A stretch of 22,730 nucleotides of DNA from Silene noctiflora. Lineage: Eukaryota > Streptophyta > Magnoliopsida > Caryophyllales > Caryophyllaceae. Shown here one piece after another: positions 17,406-22,730 of this stretch. The translations under genes and the position numbers were made by a program. The DNA lies in NCBI GenBank assembly GCA_009801015.1, contig VHZZ01000189.1, forward strand, positions 189,485-212,214. Direction: 5' to 3'. The notes beneath the pieces are model-generated. The model did not search any database and had not been told where the DNA came from. It saw nothing but the letters and a program-made list of their open reading frames with translations. Numbering within the stretch: position 1 is the stretch's first letter; each line of letters begins with the position of its first letter.

Positions 17406-17556
17406 TTCTCATTGAAGATGGGCCGATAGTGCCCCCTCTCACAATATGCAAGTGACACTATCCATGAGGGGTTCCATTTCCTCCCACTTGCCTTATTGTG
17501 AGAGGAACACTATCCGTTTTCAGCTTGTGACGGATAGTTTCCGTCACAAGCAAGAC
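17406..17556. mobile_element. Foldback MITE (CCTCTCACAAT...CACTTG family)
   Basis: CCTCTCACAATATGCAAGTG (about 17434-17453) has its inverse CACTTGCCTTATTGTGAGAGG near 17487-17507. The outer parts also pair (TCTCATTGAAGATGGGCCGATAGTG with the inverse of CGGATAGTTTCCGTCACAAGCAAGACG). Motifs are shared with 15751-15865. No clear target duplication. Confidence 0.6.
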
Positions 17557-18400
17557 GCTTTAAACAGTGGTATTGATGTGGGGGTATTGTTCCACTGATT
17601 TTATGGTTAAAAGTTGCTACGTGATTTAACAGTAACAAGCTATAAAATTGCAAATAATGATAACTCCCTAAGTCACTGTATCATATTACTCACAGGATCA
17701 GACGTATGGTAGATTGGTAGCTTACTAGCTTGGACCCAATCATCTGTCAAGAGCCTTTGTCCGACAATGTCGGGCATTTTTCGTCTACATTATCGACGAA
17801 GCAAAATATTACAGCTTAGAAAATTGATCTATTCAATTTTTTTTTATCAAAAAATGGTTATTACGAAGTACATTTTATTGTAAATTAGTGTAATTCTCGT
17901 GTTAAAGTACGGTATTTTATAAAAAAATTTCGATATAGAGATGTCCACAAGTACTTTTAATTGAATGTTAAAATCTACTAAATATAATAATGGTAAAATG
18001 TATAAAAAAAAAGTTTGCTACGGTGAGAAAACACTTTAAGTTAAGTTAATTTTGTCTTAACTTATTATTATAATTATTCTATTAAAAATAATACTATATA
18101 ATTACATGCAATTAATTTATGATATTAATAATACAATTAAGTTAGATGTAAAATGTACTCTGTAATTAACAGGCATATTGATCTTATAACGAAAACAGGT
18201 AAAAATACTAAAATAGTATACTACGCATCCTACAAAGATGATTTACAAACTACTAAAATAATATTTTCACTTTTTCATTCATATAACCGATTGATTCTTT
18301 TAATAAACGGTCAAAAACTATTCATATAAAATAATTACTATTTTTTCTATGCTTTTCTATTTTTCAAACTTGGATTTATAATTACATAATTTGTAACACT
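17557..18400. other. Gene-free AT-rich stretch with twin hairpins
   Basis: No gene is supported. Two adjacent short hairpins lie at 17761-17800. The remainder is AT-rich with no recognisable structure. Confidence 0.5.
17761..17800. repeat. Two adjacent short hairpins
   Basis: CCGAC/GTCGG (17761-17773, loop AAT) and TTCGTC/GACGAA (17780-17800, loop of 9) are both perfect stems only six bases apart. Function unknown. Confidence 0.55.
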
Positions 18401-18404
18401 TACT

Positions 18405-18440
18405 CCCTCTGTCCCGGTTAATAGTTTACACTTTTTTTTT
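18405..18440. repeat. Orphan Stowaway terminus
   Basis: TACTCCCTCTGTCCCGG resembles the left end of the element at 2362, with TA before it. No matching right end was found downstream, so this is a truncated or solo end. Confidence 0.5.
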
Positions 18441-18990
18441 GGGTTAATTTTACTTACGAATATTAGAGCTAATATCACGGGTATTGTGATTGTTTTGTAC
18501 GTGGCTTTGATTGCCATATCGGATATTCGGTTTTAAAATATCTTTTTTCTGGTATCCATATTTAATACGTACGGTTTTTCGTATTATACCATACAATATC
18601 TGGCTACTTAGGTATTTTTTCTACGACCTTATCTTTTTTAATTTAAAGAACACAAGTGTAAATAGGGTTGAATTACTAACGTACTCAATAATTTGTGATT
18701 TAATGTTTTTTTTTTTTGTTTTTTTTCAAAAAAAGGTATATTCGGTTTCTAATTTTGCCAATACGTATCCAAAACGGTTATTACATAAACCGCATCATAT
18801 ATTTTTGCTCACAACTGGTCGCTCCAATATTTGGTACTGCCCGTTCACACACATACACAATTCGTCTTTCCATTATGCAGGACTTACAGGCTTACAGAGA
18901 GGAAAGTACCTGAACTCAATACCACGACACCGTCCTGGCGTCCTGTACTGTATACATTTTGAGTTTGATAAGATGTTCTGATCCTTGCAC
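18441..18990. other. Gene-free AT-rich stretch before the protease 3' end
   Basis: A 156-codon plus-strand frame (18511-18981) does not resemble a protein; it runs through AT-rich DNA with CGGATATTCGGTT and GGTATACC-type repeat motifs. The minus-strand 3' UTR of the protease gene probably reaches into the right part. Confidence 0.45.
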
Positions 18991-19236
18991 CGAACTCTTA
19001 CATAGAAATGTAAGATCCAAGGTTTGATAACACCGTGAATAACAAAGTTCTCAAATGACAAACGATACTGTTAGTCTGGCACAGTGTTTACACATCTTGA
19101 CGAGCATCAAACATCGGTTCAGATTTTGCTAATTGTCGCAATTACCAAACCTCAACTCTTATGGAGGCAATAGTTAAGAAGCTTAAACCGAAGTAATACA
19201 TATTTACAGTAGAAGTTGACCAATAGTACAGTTAAG

Positions 19237-22477
<3,241 letters not shown>

Positions 22478-22519
22478 TGTTGTTGGTTTGGTGAGAGTGG
22501 TGGGGGGTTTGGGGTGAGG

Positions 22520-22527
22520 TATTTATA
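22520..22527 (-). promoter_or_regulatory. TATA box of the protease gene
   Basis: Read on the minus strand this is TATAAATA, 42-50 bases before the ATG. Transcription would begin near 22490, giving a very short leader of about 10-20 nt. Confidence 0.7.
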
Positions 22528-22565
22528 GTGGATGGGTGTTGGGTGAGAGGACCGTTGAGATTGTG

Positions 22566-22573
22566 ACACGTGG
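22566..22573 (-). promoter_or_regulatory. G-box / ABRE-like element
   Basis: The minus strand reads CCACGTGT, containing the CACGTG G-box and the ACGTG core bound by bZIP (ABF/AREB) factors. It is about 40 bases upstream of the TATA box. That position and a drought-responsive gene family fit a stress role, but a single ABRE without a coupling element is only suggestive. Confidence 0.5.
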
Positions 22574-22700
22574 AGACATTTGTGTGGTTTTGATTGGGGG
22601 TATTGTATTGGATGTTGAATTTATCTTTTTTATGATTTTGTAGGATAATGTTAATTAAGTCATTTTGTTTCTTCTGAGCCGGCATTTATATGAAGCTTCC

Positions 22701-22730
22701 CTTTTTTTTTTTTTTTTCTTTTTTTTTTTT
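22701..22730. repeat. Poly(T) tract at window edge
   Basis: The window ends in two T runs of about 17 and 10 separated by one C. It could be the poly(A) tail of a minus-strand retroposon lying beyond the window, or simple low complexity. Confidence 0.6.

Noticed and set aside
18511-18981. 156-codon plus-strand frame, the longest unexplained one
   Set aside because: The composition is that of AT-rich repeat DNA (many F, Y, I), with no domain, and its right end overlaps the likely protease 3' region.

Overview
The window is nuclear DNA of a flowering plant: AT-rich, with intron-containing genes, plant gene families and several families of miniature transposons. The mix of Stowaway elements and GACGGTCTC/GGATATATCC-type foldback repeats resembles what I recall from Caryophyllales, but that placement is a low-confidence inference. 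The sequence holds no bacterial operon, CRISPR array or viral gene.

Only two protein-coding genes can be supported. The first, on the plus strand (8354-10355, two exons, 367 aa), is a SHI-RELATED SEQUENCE (SRS/STYLISH) transcription factor. It has the CxxC-type RING-like zinc finger in exon 1 and the IGGH domain in exon 2. A TATA box lies at 7851, and the long leader carries two upstream ORFs. The second, on the minus strand (22477-19237, four exons, 371 aa), is an RD19-type papain-fold cysteine protease. It has a signal peptide, an ERFNAQ propeptide and a full catalytic set, with a TATA box and a G-box/ABRE just upstream. The two genes are about 8.9 kb apart, converge, and have no evident functional link.

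Layout: 1-7600 is gene-free and holds repeats. These are GC-rich islands, a TTA-flanked element (716-1016), an inverted-repeat element (1265-1441), a duplicated ~200-bp repeat around a Stowaway MITE (2056-2794), a SINE-like retroposon (about 3925-4081), a degenerate Stowaway (~5103-5319) and an intact hAT-type MITE with a perfect 8-bp target duplication (6299-6484). A foldback MITE (7644-7837) ends 13 bp before the SRS TATA box. From 10356 to 18990 comes another gene-free, repeat-rich stretch. It contains hAT relics, a tandem 205-210-bp duplication (13945-14437), a nested set of elements (about 14970-15680), two further foldback MITEs and a miniature LTR retrotransposon (TRIM, 16937-17215) with 74-bp LTRs and a tRNA-Met-type primer-binding site. 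The protease gene fills 19237-22477, with a small Stowaway in its first intron.

No new multi-gene system is visible. The most interesting signals are the element-in-element insertion at 15242-15590, whose empty site can be checked against a sister element in the same window; the TRIM with a third adjacent LTR-like unit; the MITE abutting the SRS core promoter; and the uORF-laden SRS leader.
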